From positions 38,476,511 to 38,540,510 of the forward strand of contig NC_067285.1 in the NCBI RefSeq assembly GCF_020740795.1: DNA of 64,000 nucleotides. Reading direction: 5' to 3'. Position numbers and translations under genes: made by a program. The notes below the pieces were generated by a model. It did not search any database. It saw only the letters and a program-made list of their open reading frames with translations, and was not told the origin of the DNA. Positions within the stretch are counted from its first letter, which is position 1. Every line of letters starts with the position of its first letter. This document shows positions 27,801-42,800 of the stretch, one piece after another. The DNA is from Apus apus (taxonomy: Eukaryota; Chordata; Aves; Apodiformes; Apodidae).

Positions 27801-30800
27801 TCCAGTGAACAGCAGTGAGGAAAGAAACCTTAACACACAAATAAATAAAAAATAAATCACAAAAAACATGCAGCTTGATAGTTTCCCCAATACACACCAT
27901 TGATTTTCTGTTCATGTTCTCTCTTTCTCTTCCCCCACCCCCCCAGAAAATACCTTCTGAGTCCAACTAGGACAGAATGCTCCAAAGGTCTTGCATAGCT
28001 GTGGCATTTTTTCATGTGTAAACAAAGACACTCAGAACAAAGCAATCAAACCACTCATCCTTTTAATAGTGTCCAAGCATGGTATGAGAAATCAAGTTCC
28101 TCCAAAGACAGACTTAATAGGGCAGGATCTGGTTGGGCTGGGGTTTTGTTGGATTTTTTTTTTTTTTTCAAGAAAGGAAGTTCTTATCAAATGCATATGG
28201 AGAGCTGAGAAGTCAGAAAAAAAAAAATATATATCAAAAACCCAGCATCAATTCTGGGAAGTGAAAAGGCAGCCTGGTCCAGAAAGCACTCAACACCAGT
28301 GAGATGTCAGTTATGCTGCTTCTGAAAGGCTTGGGACCAACCTGCTCCTTTTGATCCAGAGGCTTACAGAAAACATTAACTCAGCTGAAGAACTATAAAC
28401 AAAAACCTAACAAGACCAGGGTCCCCATGTTCTGTTTACTGATAAGGACAGGGGTTATTTTTTTAAGCTTGCCCTCAACAGAAGCAGAGATAAACACTAA
28501 ACTCATTAGCAGCTAAAAGTCAATCCCAGGAAAAGACAACCAGGCTGCCTTCAGGCAGCACAGTCGTGTTAAATCTGCTAGCTCCTGCCTGGGGATTTGC
28601 GGTGATTGAACCACCTTCTGAGGAAAGAAGAAAAAACGACTGACACCGTTAAAATAGGACCTAAAAAAGCTCTGGCAAGTTACTTACGACTGAAAAACAA
28701 ACACAGGAACTGGGATGATGATCAAGTGAACCAACCCAATCAGCTAAGCAACAAGAGGGGGTTTTCTCCCACCCCCTGTTTTTACTCAACATCTTACTTT
28801 TATCTAAGCCCTATATTCAAAGCACTCCAGGAACTCTTTTTTCCTGCAGAAAGGAAAGAGAAGCTTGCTTCTCCATGCCTCATTCCCATGATGCCAGGAG
28901 TTATAGCAGCACTTCTCACAGTCATTCAAAGGCACTTCAAAGTTTTAAGTGAAATTCCACAGCAACCATCAGTATCAGCATAACTGATCATTTCCCTATC
29001 AGCTATGCTTCACTATGCCCTAAAGAGAAAACATACTGCCCTTGTTCAAAAGAGGGATGATAGAAGAAATGCTGACATGTGTGATCTTTAGAAGGTTAAT
29101 CATAGGATTGTCTGATTTTAACTTTTAAGATTCCTGTTCTTTTTTGGGCCAGAGTATCCCACAACACCAGGGAAAGCAGAGGAGCCTACTGAGAAAAATT
29201 GAATATGCAGGATAAATTGCATTCTTGGCATTTCTCTCATGAAGGCTAGAATGCTGCTTTTTGTATGGACAAATATTAGTTCTGTCATGAAACTGAATTA
29301 TATAGGCACATTATTATATTTATTTAGAATCACAGAATCACTAAGGTTGGAAGGGACTTTAAAGATCATGAGTTCCAACCCCCCTGCCATGAGCAGAGAA
29401 CCCCACCACTAGATCAGGTTGCACAAAACCTCTTCCAACCTGGAAGACCTTGGACACCTCCAGGGAGGGGGCATCAATAACCTCCATGGGCAACCCATTC
29501 CAGTTCCTCACCACCCTTAGAGTGAGTAATTTCTTCCTAATATCTAACCTAAATCTCCCCTCTCTGTTTAAAACCATCACCCCTTGTCCTATCACTGTCT
29601 TCTCTGATGAAAAGCCCCTCCCCAGCTTTCCTGTAGGCCCTTTCAAGCACTGGAAGGTGCTGTAGGGTCTCCCTAGAGCCTTCTCTTCTCCAGGCTGAAC
29701 AGCCCCAACTCTTCAGCCTGTCTCCAGAGCAGAGCTGCTGCCTTTGATCATTTTTGTGGCCCTTCTCTGGACCCTCTCCAACAGGTCTGTATCTTTCTCG
29801 TGCTGAGGGCCCCAGAACTGTACACAGTATTCCAGGTGGGGTCTCACTGGAGCAGAGCAGAAGGGCAGAATCCCCTCCCTGGCCACACTTCTTTTGATGC
29901 AGACCAGGATGGGTTGGTCTCTGGGCTCCAGCGCTCACTGGTGGCTCATGTCGAGCTTCTCATCTTCTCCCACCCCCAAGTCCTTCTCCTCAGGGCTGCT
30001 CTCCAGCCATTCTCCCCCCAGCCTGCATTTGTGCCTGGGGTTGCACCAACCCAGGTGCAGGACCCTGCACTTGCCCCTGTTGAACTTCACGAGGTTGGCA
30101 CTGGCCCACTTCTCCAGCCTGTCAGGGTCCCTCTGGATGGTGTCCCTTCCCTCTTGGATGTCAACCACACCTCATGGCTTGGTTTTGTCAGCAAACTTGC
30201 TGAGGAGACACTCCATCCCACTGTCCATGTCTCCAACAAAGATGTTGAACAGCACTGGTCCCAGTACTGACCCCTGAGGGACACCACTCCTCACCTGCCT
30301 CCATTTGGACATTGAGCCATTGACCACAACTCTCTGGGTGGGGCAATCCAGCCAACTTCTTATCCCCCGAGTGGTCCATCTGTCAAATCCATGCCTTGTC
30401 AGTTTGGAGGCCAGGATGTCACGTGGGACAGTGTCAAACACCTCACACAAATCCAGGTAGATGATGTCAGCTGCTCTGCCAGCATCCACCATCTCTGCAG
30501 CCTTGTTGTAGAAGGCCACCAGATTGGTCAGGCATGACTTGCCCTTAGTGAAGCCATGTTGGCTGTCACCAATCACCTCTTTATTTTCTGTGTGCCTTAG
30601 CAGACTTTCCAGGAGGATCTGCTCCATGACCTGGCCAGGCACAAAGGTAAGACTGACCAGCCTGTAGTTCCCTGGGTCTTCCTTTTTCCCCTTTTTAAAA
30701 ATAGGGGCTGTGTTCCCTTGCTTCCAATCAGTGGGAACCTCACCAGACTGCCATGACCTCTCAAATATGATGGACAGAGGCTTAGCAATTTCATCCATCA

Positions 30801-33800
30801 GCTCCCTCAAGGCCCCGTGGGTGAACGCCATCAGGTCCCATCGATTTATGCACCTTCAGGTCATGAACCTGCTCTACACCTACGGTGGGGGGTAATTCAT
30901 TCTCCCAGTCCCTGCTTTCACCTTCTGTGGCCTTTGTGTTGAGGTTGGAGCACTTGCCAGAGAAGACTGAAGCAAAGAAGTCATTGAGGATCTCAGCCTT
31001 CTCAATATCCTGTGTTGCTACCTCACCTGCTTCCTTCAGGAGAGGGTCCTACACTCTCCTTGGATGTCCTTTTCTCCCCAACATACATTCCACTACCTCA
31101 CATTTGTTATCTTAGGAATGATAAATGATACAAGTATCTAGTAATACAGATATTTAATAATTAAAGCAGTCTAGCAAGAAAATTAAGTAGATGCTGTTAA
31201 TATCACTGCATGTATGTAATTAATTTTTTCAGATTAGATTTGCAAATCAGATGGCTCAAGAAGTGCTGACAAAGAAAAGTGACCAGCAAAGAGTTTCAGC
31301 ATTGTGTTCCTACCATCTCTGTCCTCTCAGATCACCCATCCTTACCCAGCATCCCATTGCCCAGAACTGCTTTGCCTGACATCACAGGGCCAACAGCCTG
31401 GGCTCTTCTTACTCATGTAACAATTGATTGCAGTATTTTTAGTTAAAACTGTTAGAATCATAGAATGAATCATACAAGGGTGAAGGTTGGATGGGGCTTG
31501 AAGCAACATAGTCTAGCAGAAGGTGTCCCTGCTTATAGCAGGAAGGTTGGAACCTGATGATCTTCAAGGTCCCTTCCAACCTTCACCCTTGTATGATTCA
31601 TTCTATGATTCTAACACCTCCTTAAACACCTCCAGGGAGGGGGAGCCACAATCTCCCTGGGCAACCTATTCCAGTGTCTGCCTATCCCCTCAACCTCGTA
31701 ACCTGTTATGAGGTCACTTTCTTTCAAGGCCACTGTCATTCCTCTTGTTTTAACACATGCTACTCCTCACCTGGCAGCATCAGGCTCACACACTGACATA
31801 ACCATTTTTTCTACCCCGAGGACATTTTGCCTCAAGTTAAGGCTTGCACTGCACTAACTGAAATAGCAATGTGGATCTTCAGCAAACTGGGAGGAGATAA
31901 AAAGGAAGAAAAAAAAAAACACAACATACAGGGGATTTGGGATTTCCAGGAGCACTTTCCATCACGTGTATTGGACAAGAGCTAATGTACATCACATTAA
32001 CAGTGTAATCCCAACCTAAGCTTTACTCCTTGTCCTTGTACTGGGGGGCTACTCCTGTTCCCACATCAGGCATTTCTGTGTTGCAACCATGTGGAGTTAC
32101 ATGGAATATTTCTCCACAACCAGCCTCTCTCCTGAGGGAAGTATGTAACTGCTGTGGGAAATTTCTCATTTTATTTTGGTACATGCACACGGGTGTGCTA
32201 CAGAAACACAACCAATACGTTTTTCACACCTCAGTCCCTAGAGGTGCCTCAATGATCAATATACCTACTGCAAACAAACAAGAGCTTAAAAGCCACCAGG
32301 GTCACATCTCATTCTGTGATGCCTGTACAGCCCAGTAAAGTTCCAGTTATCTAATAAGAAGCACTGTTCAAGAAAATCTCCTTTTCCAAGACAAGCAGAT
32401 TTATAGTACATAGCAGCTTATTTTCATACTCACAGAACTGTTCCAAACAGTTGAAAATTAGTGGCTTTTATTGTTAAATTCAGTCTCCATGTTACATGCT
32501 ATATTGAATACACAGAGTTGCAAGAAACTGAGTAACTAAACACTTCTGCTACATGCTGCTCCCAATCTGAATAAAATTTAAGATTTGCTCAGAGTTACAA
32601 TCAGAAACTCTAACTCTGTGGCACGGATGGAATTACTCCAAGTTTACATTGTTTCAATCTCAGATCAGAATGTGTTTCCCAAAGTATTTTGCCTTTGGCT
32701 TAAGAAGTAGCAGAATTTGGCCAGGTTTTATTAGAAACCAGCACCACCAAAGGAGGATGCCTGTGGTTTTCAAACATCAATGAGCTAGACTGCAACTGCT
32801 ATTATGCTCCCTCCCTGTCCCTCCAGCTCCTATCACAAAATTGGCCTCCAATGGGATTATTCCAGAGAAGGCTCTGGCAAAGAGCATCCTGAGGAATGGG
32901 CTAACAGCAAGCCTGGCCTTAGAAAGAATAAGCATCACCTGCAGTTTCTGCCTCTCTGCTTGGGGAGTCCTTGGGTCACCATCAGAAAGCACAGCAATCT
33001 GCCTCTTTCTCCCCTTCACTTCCCAGCTCTAAAATCTGGCACCCTTGGAACTCTTCTTCTCATGCCCCTCTCTCATTGGAATTAAAACAGTGTTCTGCTG
33101 AGGGATATCAAACCTGAGTAGGTAATAACAACTTACTTGAGCCTCCTCCTGTGAATTTAAACTGTCATTTCTAAGTAATGTGCTTTAAAAAACAAATCAA
33201 CAAAAAGGAGAAATAATAAAACTAACCCCTATTAACAAACCCTTAATTAAAAAATTAACAAAATTTTACTTCCATTGGAAAGAAAAAAATGTACTGCAGA
33301 TTTAGCAGCAATTCGGTTTTCTCAGATATTTTACCTTTTTGCCCTATCCTTGATATAACTGCAAGGAAAAAAAACAAAGCAACTTTAAAAACAGCGAAGT
33401 GGAAACTCCCACCACAGCCAACCGTATGAAGCAAAGCATGAAGGTGTAAGGCCTGTAAGACAACTCAGCTGCAAAAGCTGGGAACCCACCAGAGGAGAAG
33501 CTCAGGATTGCCTGTTTCCCACACAATTAACAACCAAGTTCTCCTAGGGCACTGCACCAGAGCAGCCCAGCAGCATGGCATGGCAGTCACAAGCCTCGAG
33601 AATCAAAACCTTATTTCCACATTGCATTTTAAACCTTCTCCATCCGGCGTGCTGTTCTGTTCTTGGCCCTTTGTCTTCTCTTCTTACTTCCTCACTGCCC
33701 AGAACTGCTGCCTTCCTCTCCTTGTTATGACACCACAGGCTGGCTGGCAGCTCTGGGACACAAGGATGGGTACAGACATCTACAAGGCAAGGCTGGGAAC

Positions 33801-36800
33801 ACAGTTTCTGTTCATCCTTAGGACAAAGGGTGCATGGAGAGAAGGAAGAAGGCAGGAAGGCAGCTTGTGGGCTGGACGCACAGCACATCATGGAGCAAGA
33901 GAGACCAGGGGCAAACACAACTCTCCAAAAGCAGCAAGAACTGTGGGATAGCAACTGGAAGCTTCAAATCCTCCTTTGAACTGTTGGATTTGCTACTTCA
34001 ATTTATTAATTTTTACATGTCTTCAATTATAAGGAAAAAAAAAGCAACCTTTTGTTATGCCTGTGGCAGAACTCTAGAGCCTTTTTTGTCTGGTGGTTGT
34101 TTTTTATTTCTTCACAGTCCCTAGCTTTCTGCATCAGTTTTGTCGAGACGTTACAAGACAGGCCCTGAGCCACCTGCTTTTCCTCTCAGACAAGGACTCG
34201 GTGCCTGTAAGCCCCACCATTCTGTGCTCTCAGCCCATGCTCACAGGCACAGCAGCAGTGCAGATGCAGTAGCACCACTAGGGATAAAGCTGTGTCAGCT
34301 TTCCTATTATGAACACTCTTTCCTGACCTTATAGCTGGCAAAAACACAACTCAGGCTCAAGCCCTCACCCAGAACAACCTTAATTTATGAGTGTATGAAC
34401 TTCTCCATACAGGTTGGTATGATACAGCTCCTTTTTTTTTTAAACTCATTTTTGACACAAGTTGAACAACATGGCAATGAAACCAGCAAATAGTATTTTC
34501 TAATCCTTTCTGATACTTGAGTAAAAGAGAGTGGGTGTAATTACAGCTTTATTCCTCTAGCTTTGCAGAAGGGTTAGTATAGTGTTAGTGTTTGACTTGT
34601 TTACTTAGGCATACAAGAGTGTCATTTGTACACTGTGAGGACATATTCAACATATTTGAGAAAGGCAACCTAGAAAAGCTGTATGACAGACACTACATTC
34701 ATCCAAGCCTGCCTTCTCCTTGAGCTTGCTCAGAGCAAGAAGGTGAACAGAGAAGAGAGACTTACAAAAATAAGGATCTAATGAACTGAATCATGGTGTG
34801 ACTGAAGAGATTTTCCAGGCTACACTAGGAGATGATGAACCCTAGTATGCTCAGAAGGTCATTTACTAACTACATGACCAGTCAAAAGAGTTACCATTTA
34901 TGAGGGAAAGTGATGGAGATAATATATTTAAAAAAAAAAATAATAAAAAAAATCAATCCACCTACACTAGGACATACTGTTAAAATAACCATCAAAGTCC
35001 AAAAACATGCAAGATCAAGCAAGGTCTGGGCAAGCCTGTGCCACATTTAAGAACACAGGAATTGGACGTCAGCTGAATTACTGCACCCTTGGCTTACCCT
35101 TTACTCACCACTCTGGTTCTGCTTTCCCAAGCCTGCAACACCACCCTGGGACATGCTTCAGAGGGAGCACTGGTATCTGCTTTTGAAACCTCTATCTAGT
35201 AACCCACTGCGTGACTAAGTATTTGGCAAGCAAGTCCAAACCCAAGGGCTGCTACCACTGAAAGCAGCTGGCAAATGGAAATTAAATTATCACCTGGGAA
35301 TTAATTGTGAAGCTCAAATCCTCACCACGCCTTGTCTCATCCAGCAAGATGACAATATACTGACAATAAACATTACCGACTTGACAAGCCAGACTCCAAC
35401 AGGTCAAGCAAGACTACCTGGTAGAACCTCACTTCAGCAGTTATGGGAAAAGGGCCAGGTGTGAAAAGATGGAGCCCCCCTTGCTCTAAGACCAAAAGAT
35501 GCTCAGCATCCAGCAAAGGCCACTCAGAGCCTGGCAATGTTGGGTGACCAGAGGAGCACTGCCTACTCTGTAAAATTCCTGCAGAAATTCTTCATATCTC
35601 CCCACTTTTTCTATTGGTAGAACAATGCATGGATGTCCTCTTGTGCTCTTAGTTCTCACAAAGCTTTCAATCCTCATTTTACATGACCTGATATTAAACT
35701 GTTTTCACCATCAACCCAGATCACAAATCCTTTTTCAAGAAGAAAGAGGTGTTGCCCCTCCACTTTTCAGGTTTCCAAGCCACTATAAACAGCACACTCA
35801 AGAGAAGCGAGCTGGAAGACCTGGGATGGTACCAGCACCTGACAACAGGCGTAACTGGGTAATCACTTGGGGCTTTCCAAAAACTCCCCACTGACCCTAC
35901 ACAGCCAAAGGCCTGCGTTTTCCCAGTATGCTCCATTTGTAGAAGCTGACAGCTGATCAACAGAGCTACAACCCCCTTTTCAGAGTCAAATCATGATTAA
36001 ATGTATCACTAAGCAGACATTCCTGAGATGCACAAACCTGATCTTTCCAGACGCATCTTAGAAAATAACTATTAAGCACAAACCTGTCTCAAAGGGGTGG
36101 AGTGCAGAAGACCCACCAAACCCTCGGGCAATGTGAACCACCAGTTTGACTTTTTCTATTATGTCAGGTTCTGCAGGCAGGACCAGAGCAGCTTGTCCTA
36201 GAGACACCCCCTCCCAACTCATGCAGCAGTTCTAACAACGCGCCAGCTGCAGGGATCCCGAGGCAGGGAACTGGACTGTACCTTCATGGGTTGGCTCTGG
36301 GTCGGGTGTCAGTGAGATGTCGTCCAGCTCGCGCAAGCAGAGCCATTCTCCATCCATCGACACTCGGAATTTGCAAAGATAGATGGTCTCCATGGCAGCC
36401 TGAGTGATCTTGTCTGTGGTGGGGGTTGGCATGTCGCTTTGAGGCGTCAGAGCCGACATGATGACTCAGCTGGTACAACAACAACGGGGGGGTAAGGGGG
36501 TAAAAAAAAAAAAAAGAAGTAAAAAGAAAAGCTTTCTGAAGAAGAAAATCAGAAATATCTCGCTGGTATGTTCAGGATAGCCCAGACTGCTCTGGCCTTT
36601 TCATATATCAAGCAAGGTAGAAACGCTGCTCCTTCACGCTCGTCTCTTCCTCCCTTCCTTTCCACCAACAGTTGTTGTTGTCTTCAGCTGGGCTAGAGGC
36701 TATTGATCCTAAGCAACCACAGAAAACCTGGCTTCTGCATCCAAGACAGGAGGCAAAGTAAAAAAAAGGCAAAAATCTTTTTATAAAAAAAATATAACTA

Positions 36801-39800
36801 AAAAAAAAGCAGAAGGAATAAAAAGAACAGCTTCCTCTGATGATTACCCAAGCAAAAAGAGAGGAAGACTGCAGAGAGAGATATCCAGGTCTTCTGAAAT
36901 CCAAGTGCTGGTCCCTTTCTTCCCAGGCGAGCCAGGGCAGCCAGTGCTGCCAGGATTGGCTGTGCGCAGTGAGCAGGGTGTTGACCAAAATGGCTGACTA
37001 ATGAAGAGAGCTGAGCATGCAGGCTCATGTGATCAGCTGCTGGGAGCCTCGGGCAGGCAGCTCCCAGGATGCTTCCTCACGCTGCTGGTGCAGGGATGGC
37101 AATAATCAGGCTCTCCTCATCCCCAGCATCTTCTCAGGCTGTGCCGGTCCATTTGGGAGCAAGGACCACTCAGGTTTCTCACCCACCCTCTCCATACCAC
37201 AGAGGAACACAGAGTAGCAGTGCCGGGAATACAAAGCCACATTTGTATTCCTTTCACATGCCGGGATGTCAGGACGTGAATCAAAGGAACACCTTTGTTT
37301 TCACAGCAGGTCTGCAAGTTGCAGTTTGTGTTTTATTTGCTGTGCGACCCTCTCAACGGGTACCTTTGCACTAAGATTTCCACATGAAAAAAAAAAATTG
37401 TTAGGATGGATTTATTCTTCTGGAATAAATGAGCTCTGGAATTCCTCTGCAATAAATGGATGGATTCCCCTCTCAGGGAAAGAAGGAAAAAAGGGCCTGG
37501 CTCTGAGCATTCAGCAAAGAGGATTAAGCCTCTTTGCTTTTTGGAGGGCACATGAACAGGGAAGAACAATGAGGGACACCACCACAAACACACATAGCTA
37601 CCCGAGTGAATCTTACACTTTAAAAGCCTGATCTGAAAACTGCTACTGCTCAGATGAGGCTGACAAAGCCATATTACATCTCAGCAGGCAGAGAAACAGG
37701 CTTCCAGTCTCTCCAGAAAAAGACAACAGCACTGTGCTGCCCTGTCCCTTCCAGGCTGGCTGCATCTCCTCTGTGTCCCCAGCCCACTCAGCCCCACCTC
37801 TTGGGGACAAGAGGTCCCAGTTCACTGACATCCTTCTTATTCCCAAGGTCATTATTTAACCAGGGCACGGGACATGATACCTCCACCCACTTCAACGATG
37901 ATACGAGGCAACAACACCCTAGCTCATCTTTATTCCTCTGTGGCTCCAGTGCATTTGTGGAGAGCAGAAGTGTAGCATCCAACTGAAAGGGATGCCTAGG
38001 CCCTTCCTGTGTAGATTCAGAGCATGCTGACCATTCACCAAAAAAGTGAACATATAAATTGTTAGCGCGCAGGGCCTCAATTACTCTGTACTTTTTCTTC
38101 CCTAGAGAAAGACTCAAAAGGATGAGTGCTTATTTCTTAGGGATGTGAAATCCAAACACTAATCACTCCATGCAGAACTATGTCGACGCACATAGCTTTT
38201 TGAAAATAAGCATCCATTATGTTAAAAACCTCATAAAACAAAACAAAAAAAAAGTTAAGAGCTGTTATTTCTAACAGGGAAGAGGAAGCAGTTGCTTTCA
38301 GTGAAAACTTCCTGCTTGGTGCATATCATTTTGACTCAGCAATTCTTTCCCCCCACCGGACTAAAACAAAGAGCCATGCAGAATATTATTCCAGTGATGC
38401 AAAGGAGAATTATTTCACAGACTACAACAGTTGCTATTGTTCCTTCTCCCTAAACATGCTGACAGCATTTTAACTCCTATGATATTTATTCATCCTTTCC
38501 ACAATGACAACCTCCAGTTTTTGCATTCCTATTGTAGCACTCCTAAAACCAGTGAAAGCTGCAATATATAAGCAGCTACCACAGAACAGCTGCTCACTCC
38601 TCTCTTGCTACTCTTTTGCAACATCCAAACGAACAGCAAATAATCCAAGTAAGCCCTTTAGAATCAACAAACTATTATAAGCTATTGTGCAAGCTATTAT
38701 CACACCTAATTAACAGTTTAAGGTTTTTTTTGCTTTGAAACAATGAGAAGTACAAACAGCATGAGGTGTGACCCTCACAGTGGATGGTCAATGGATCACA
38801 GTGGAGTTTTGGCAAAAAATTAAAGTCACTGTTCAACTGGTTCTTTAATGCCACTTTGCTGCTTCTTACCATGAAGAAAGAAAACAAGCCAGTCTCCCCC
38901 TTCCAGCTCCATTGTATTTTCAAGTTCCTTTATGCAATGTTCCTGCTCCAAATATTCCAAATTGAAAGTACTTAAAAAATATTTGTCAGCTTTCATTAAT
39001 TTCAGTTTATTAGTATGTTTTGCCCAAAAGAAAGCTTTAGACACAAGCTACACCCAAGAGATTTTGAACAACTGCCACCTTAAAACAAACTACTTCACCT
39101 CTGTAAAACTGTAACTTTTATTCCTCTACAAAGCAAAAATTATATGAAGTATGCATACACCTAGAGACACTGATGAATTATAGTTGATGTTTCTAAAACA
39201 ATGGCAAGTTCAGAACTTACTTTTCAAGCTGACTTGCTTTTTCTTGCAGAGTTTAGATATGGGTATCTGAAGACCTAAGAACTCTTACACTGTGCAGAGG
39301 AGATTATAATCTCCAGGCTCCTGTACATGGCTGAATTCACAACTCTACTCAGAAAATAAAAACAAAAAAGCCCCAAACAGAAACTATCCTATCACTTCCT
39401 GACCCATGAGCGTTTTATCACCACGTGGAAAAGAAAACCGTCCCCTATCCCATGCTCAAGGCAACACAGCATCTTATAAAGACACAAAAGAAAGACATCC
39501 TGTTTGTATCTGTAAAAAAGCTACCGTGCAAGTGACAAAGCTCCACCATGATTCAAGTAGTCAAAGGACAAAAGACAACTAAGTGTAGGTATAAATGAAG
39601 AGGAGGTTCTTAATGAAGAACCACTTTCTCAATCTCAAATGAGTCAGCCAGCCTTGACTGGTCTAACAGAATCCTCACATTAGCAGCACTTTGGCAGAAG
39701 CCAGTAGAGGCTCTGGCTACATTACAGAACAAGGCAGGGTTTTTTTGCAATAATCTTTCCAAGATAAAAGAATTAGAAATTGACCAAGTTGGAAATTTAA

Positions 39801-42800
39801 GACTAACCACCTGAAAGCAAAGCACTCCATCAGCCACTAGTATTTGAAACCTCAGCTGTACTGGAAATTATTTTTACTTTCAAAGCTGAACATACCGGAA
39901 TAATCCAAGGAATAAATCCCAAACAAATTCTGAAACAACCTGCTGGACTACGGAGGCAACCTTTGGGTGGAGTTTTACTTCCAGTGCCAGCAAGCCAAGT
40001 TCCAATAGTTAGGAAAAAGCTTTTCCCCATCACTGTTCAGAGATGGCAAATTGACCAAGTTGGCAGATGAGATTATTGCTTCAGATGATTGAGCTGCTTC
40101 TGGTTATTTAAAAATCACCAGAGACCATAGAACCATAAAAAAAGCCCCTCACACTATACAAATGGAGGAAACTGTCTGATGGTAACAGATGAGCTCCAAA
40201 ATAGCTGCTCAGAGCCTCTGAGGAAGACTACAATGCCAGAGGTAACTGCATGCAAACAGGGTAAGAATTATGAAGAAACACAGGCCTTTATATCACAGTC
40301 TAAGACAAGTGTGAATTGTGAGCAATTCAGGTTCTTGCAAGATCTTCTAAAGCCTGGAACCTGTTTGTGGCTGCTGCATCAGAGCAGGCAGCCTGACAGC
40401 CTGGTAAGGCAGCTATCATGTTTTGAAGTGAAACAATTCTGATCTTCCTCTTTTCTGCCCAGGCTCTTGTCCAACATGTGAAAGCTTCTAACCAACAAAC
40501 CTACCAACAGGACTTTTGCTCTCATGCCCTCTCTTTCACTTGAGCTTCAACTTCAGCAACATGTCGTCCAGCTACCCGTAAGACCTCTCAAGAGCTGTAC
40601 CACTTCTTATGATTAGAAGAACAGTATCAGGGTTATGCTCAGTTCCAGAACCAACAGAGCTGCCATTCCACAAAGCACATGGTCACATTCCTCCAGTAGC
40701 CTCTCTCCAAGCCATCTCTCATTCTACGATTCTATGATTCTAACCAAAAGGGAAAAAATGAGTAAGAAAGCATCTACGTTTCAAAGTCTATTTCTGACTC
40801 TTCTGCCAGCACAGCTATGTAACACTACCTCAAACAACAGTGGCACTTTGAACTCTGCATACTAAGAATATGAGTGGGCAAAAGAAACTTTGAAAGACCC
40901 AAAAACCAACTGCACAGTTTCTTAATTCCTGGAGTAGGTGACAAATAGGGTGTTTGTTTTTTTTTTAATCTGCTGTCAAATATACAGATATTATTTACAG
41001 ATTCAAGTGAGGCAAAACCTCTCTCAAAAGAACAGTTTGATTTTATAGTAACAGGGGAAAAAAAAAAAGACACTTCAAATAAACTTCTAAAATATTCTGA
41101 AATATTGACTTTTTGGTATATTGGTCCCTGCCTTCACTATAACACAGAAGTTTCAATACAGAGTTATTATTTTCATTACCATTCATGCAAAGGACAGCCT
41201 TCAGGCACTGAATGGAAGAGCTCATGATCCAGCAGCAAACACTCTTCACTTTAATCACTGCTTTCAGTTTACAGCTACATAGGGACAGATTAGCATTCAT
41301 AGAGTGTATCACTTTTTTATAAATACATGCACAGGATGCAAAAATAGCTTTCTTCATGCTCCTTGATTTATCTTCACTCTAAAAATAACTCCAGCACTGA
41401 AGAACTGAGGGAAGCAGACATGAATAATCACATCAGGTACTACCACAGAACAAGGAGAAGCATAACAAGAATAGTCCATGCTGAGCTCTCTTACAGGATG
41501 ACAACTTGAAGTAATGATACTTGAGAAGAGTCTATGAAACTGGGCTCCACAGGCCACCCATGGCTCTCCTCAGTCACACCAATGCAGGCAGGACAATATT
41601 TATAAGACAGACCATGATTAAGGCCACCACACCTCAGTGCTGCACAGAATAATTGCCATTGGGAGGAGATGCAAGAAGTGACAACACCTGCAAGGCCTCC
41701 TACTCTACAGGGAGTGAGGACCAAGTTCAGCAGTTAAACACACAGCATCCTTTCTGAGCCAGAGTGAAGACCTACCCACTGCTTTAAGGGCTATCCAAGG
41801 CAGCCAGTGAACAAGTGGAACTTCACAGCAAGATCCACTGATTCTGCTGGTTAATGATGAACAAATTAAAACTGCTTTTTCAGATATCAGAACTGAAAAA
41901 AAAAAAAAAAACCATAACAAAAACCAACCAAAACCAACCAAACAAAAACCAACCAAAACCAACCAAACCAGGGATGATGAAAAAAGTTACTTGAAGACAG
42001 TTTGCCCACGAGAAACGGAGTCCAAGACACCATGCAAATAGGTTATGACTGCTGCTCCCTTCAGACACTGCTATCACTGCTTTGACAGACAACACTGCAC
42101 AGGCAGCTACTACCTCTGAGACTGAAAAGAACAAGGGAACTTTTGGAAGGCTTTTTCAGAAAGTTTATGTGAACAGCCACTGCTGAGTAAAGCTAACAAA
42201 CGGAATAAAGCACTGCTCAACCAAGGAGTTTTTACACTAACTCCTTGTAAACAAACAGGCTGCTCACCTCGATGTCTCAGTTTCTCCACACCTACACAGA
42301 AACCTTCTCACAACCAAGTTTGAATGGTAAAAACATGATGGGTAAGACTAAATACTTTTCTTAAAGGTTTCTTTCTATCAGAAATAGCTCTCGCACACAC
42401 ACCACAGGATTGCAGTGGGTAAAGATTTCCTGGTTAGGAAAAAAATCATGTAAAAATGAAGGTTTTGACCTGAAGCTATCAGTTTAAATGACAACTCAAG
42501 GCAGAGGGAGTTTTGTATTGTGGACAAAAGTTTGCGGTCAGAGACAGCCCTTTGTATTGCTCAAAACAAAGGCAGGTCATTTCATCTGCTCTTGGAGTTA
42601 CAGGAATTGACTTCTTACCTCACTGGTTACAGCTCTGCTGAGTAATGGCTTAAATAAAGTACTCAGCTGCAAAAGGAATGGGGAAAAAAAAATCACCCAG
42701 CCCAAAACAATCAGCTAATGTGTAAGTGAATACACACCTGGGACACAGACAAAAGGAGACAAAGCAAAGGTAAAAAGCTGGCTTGGCCCAAGCCCAGAAG

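Larger units (their letters stand above)
19124..36281 (-). other. RUFY3: RUFY3 large first intron (exon 1b to exon 2)
   Basis: This is a 17-kb intron in the 36459-start transcript. It holds most of the interspersed repeats of the window: CR1 copies near 23.7, 24.4, 29.3-31.1 and 31.5 kb, listed separately. Runs of A or T occur at 25029-25044, 26671-26684 and 28156-28169. Open frames on both strands at 22.9-23.65 kb are discussed in the findings. No exon was recognised. Confidence 0.7.

Noticed and set aside
29800-30287. Plus-strand frames of 127-156 codons
   Set aside because: They are antisense to the CR1 ORF2 remnant, whose minus strand carries the recognisable reverse-transcriptase motifs.
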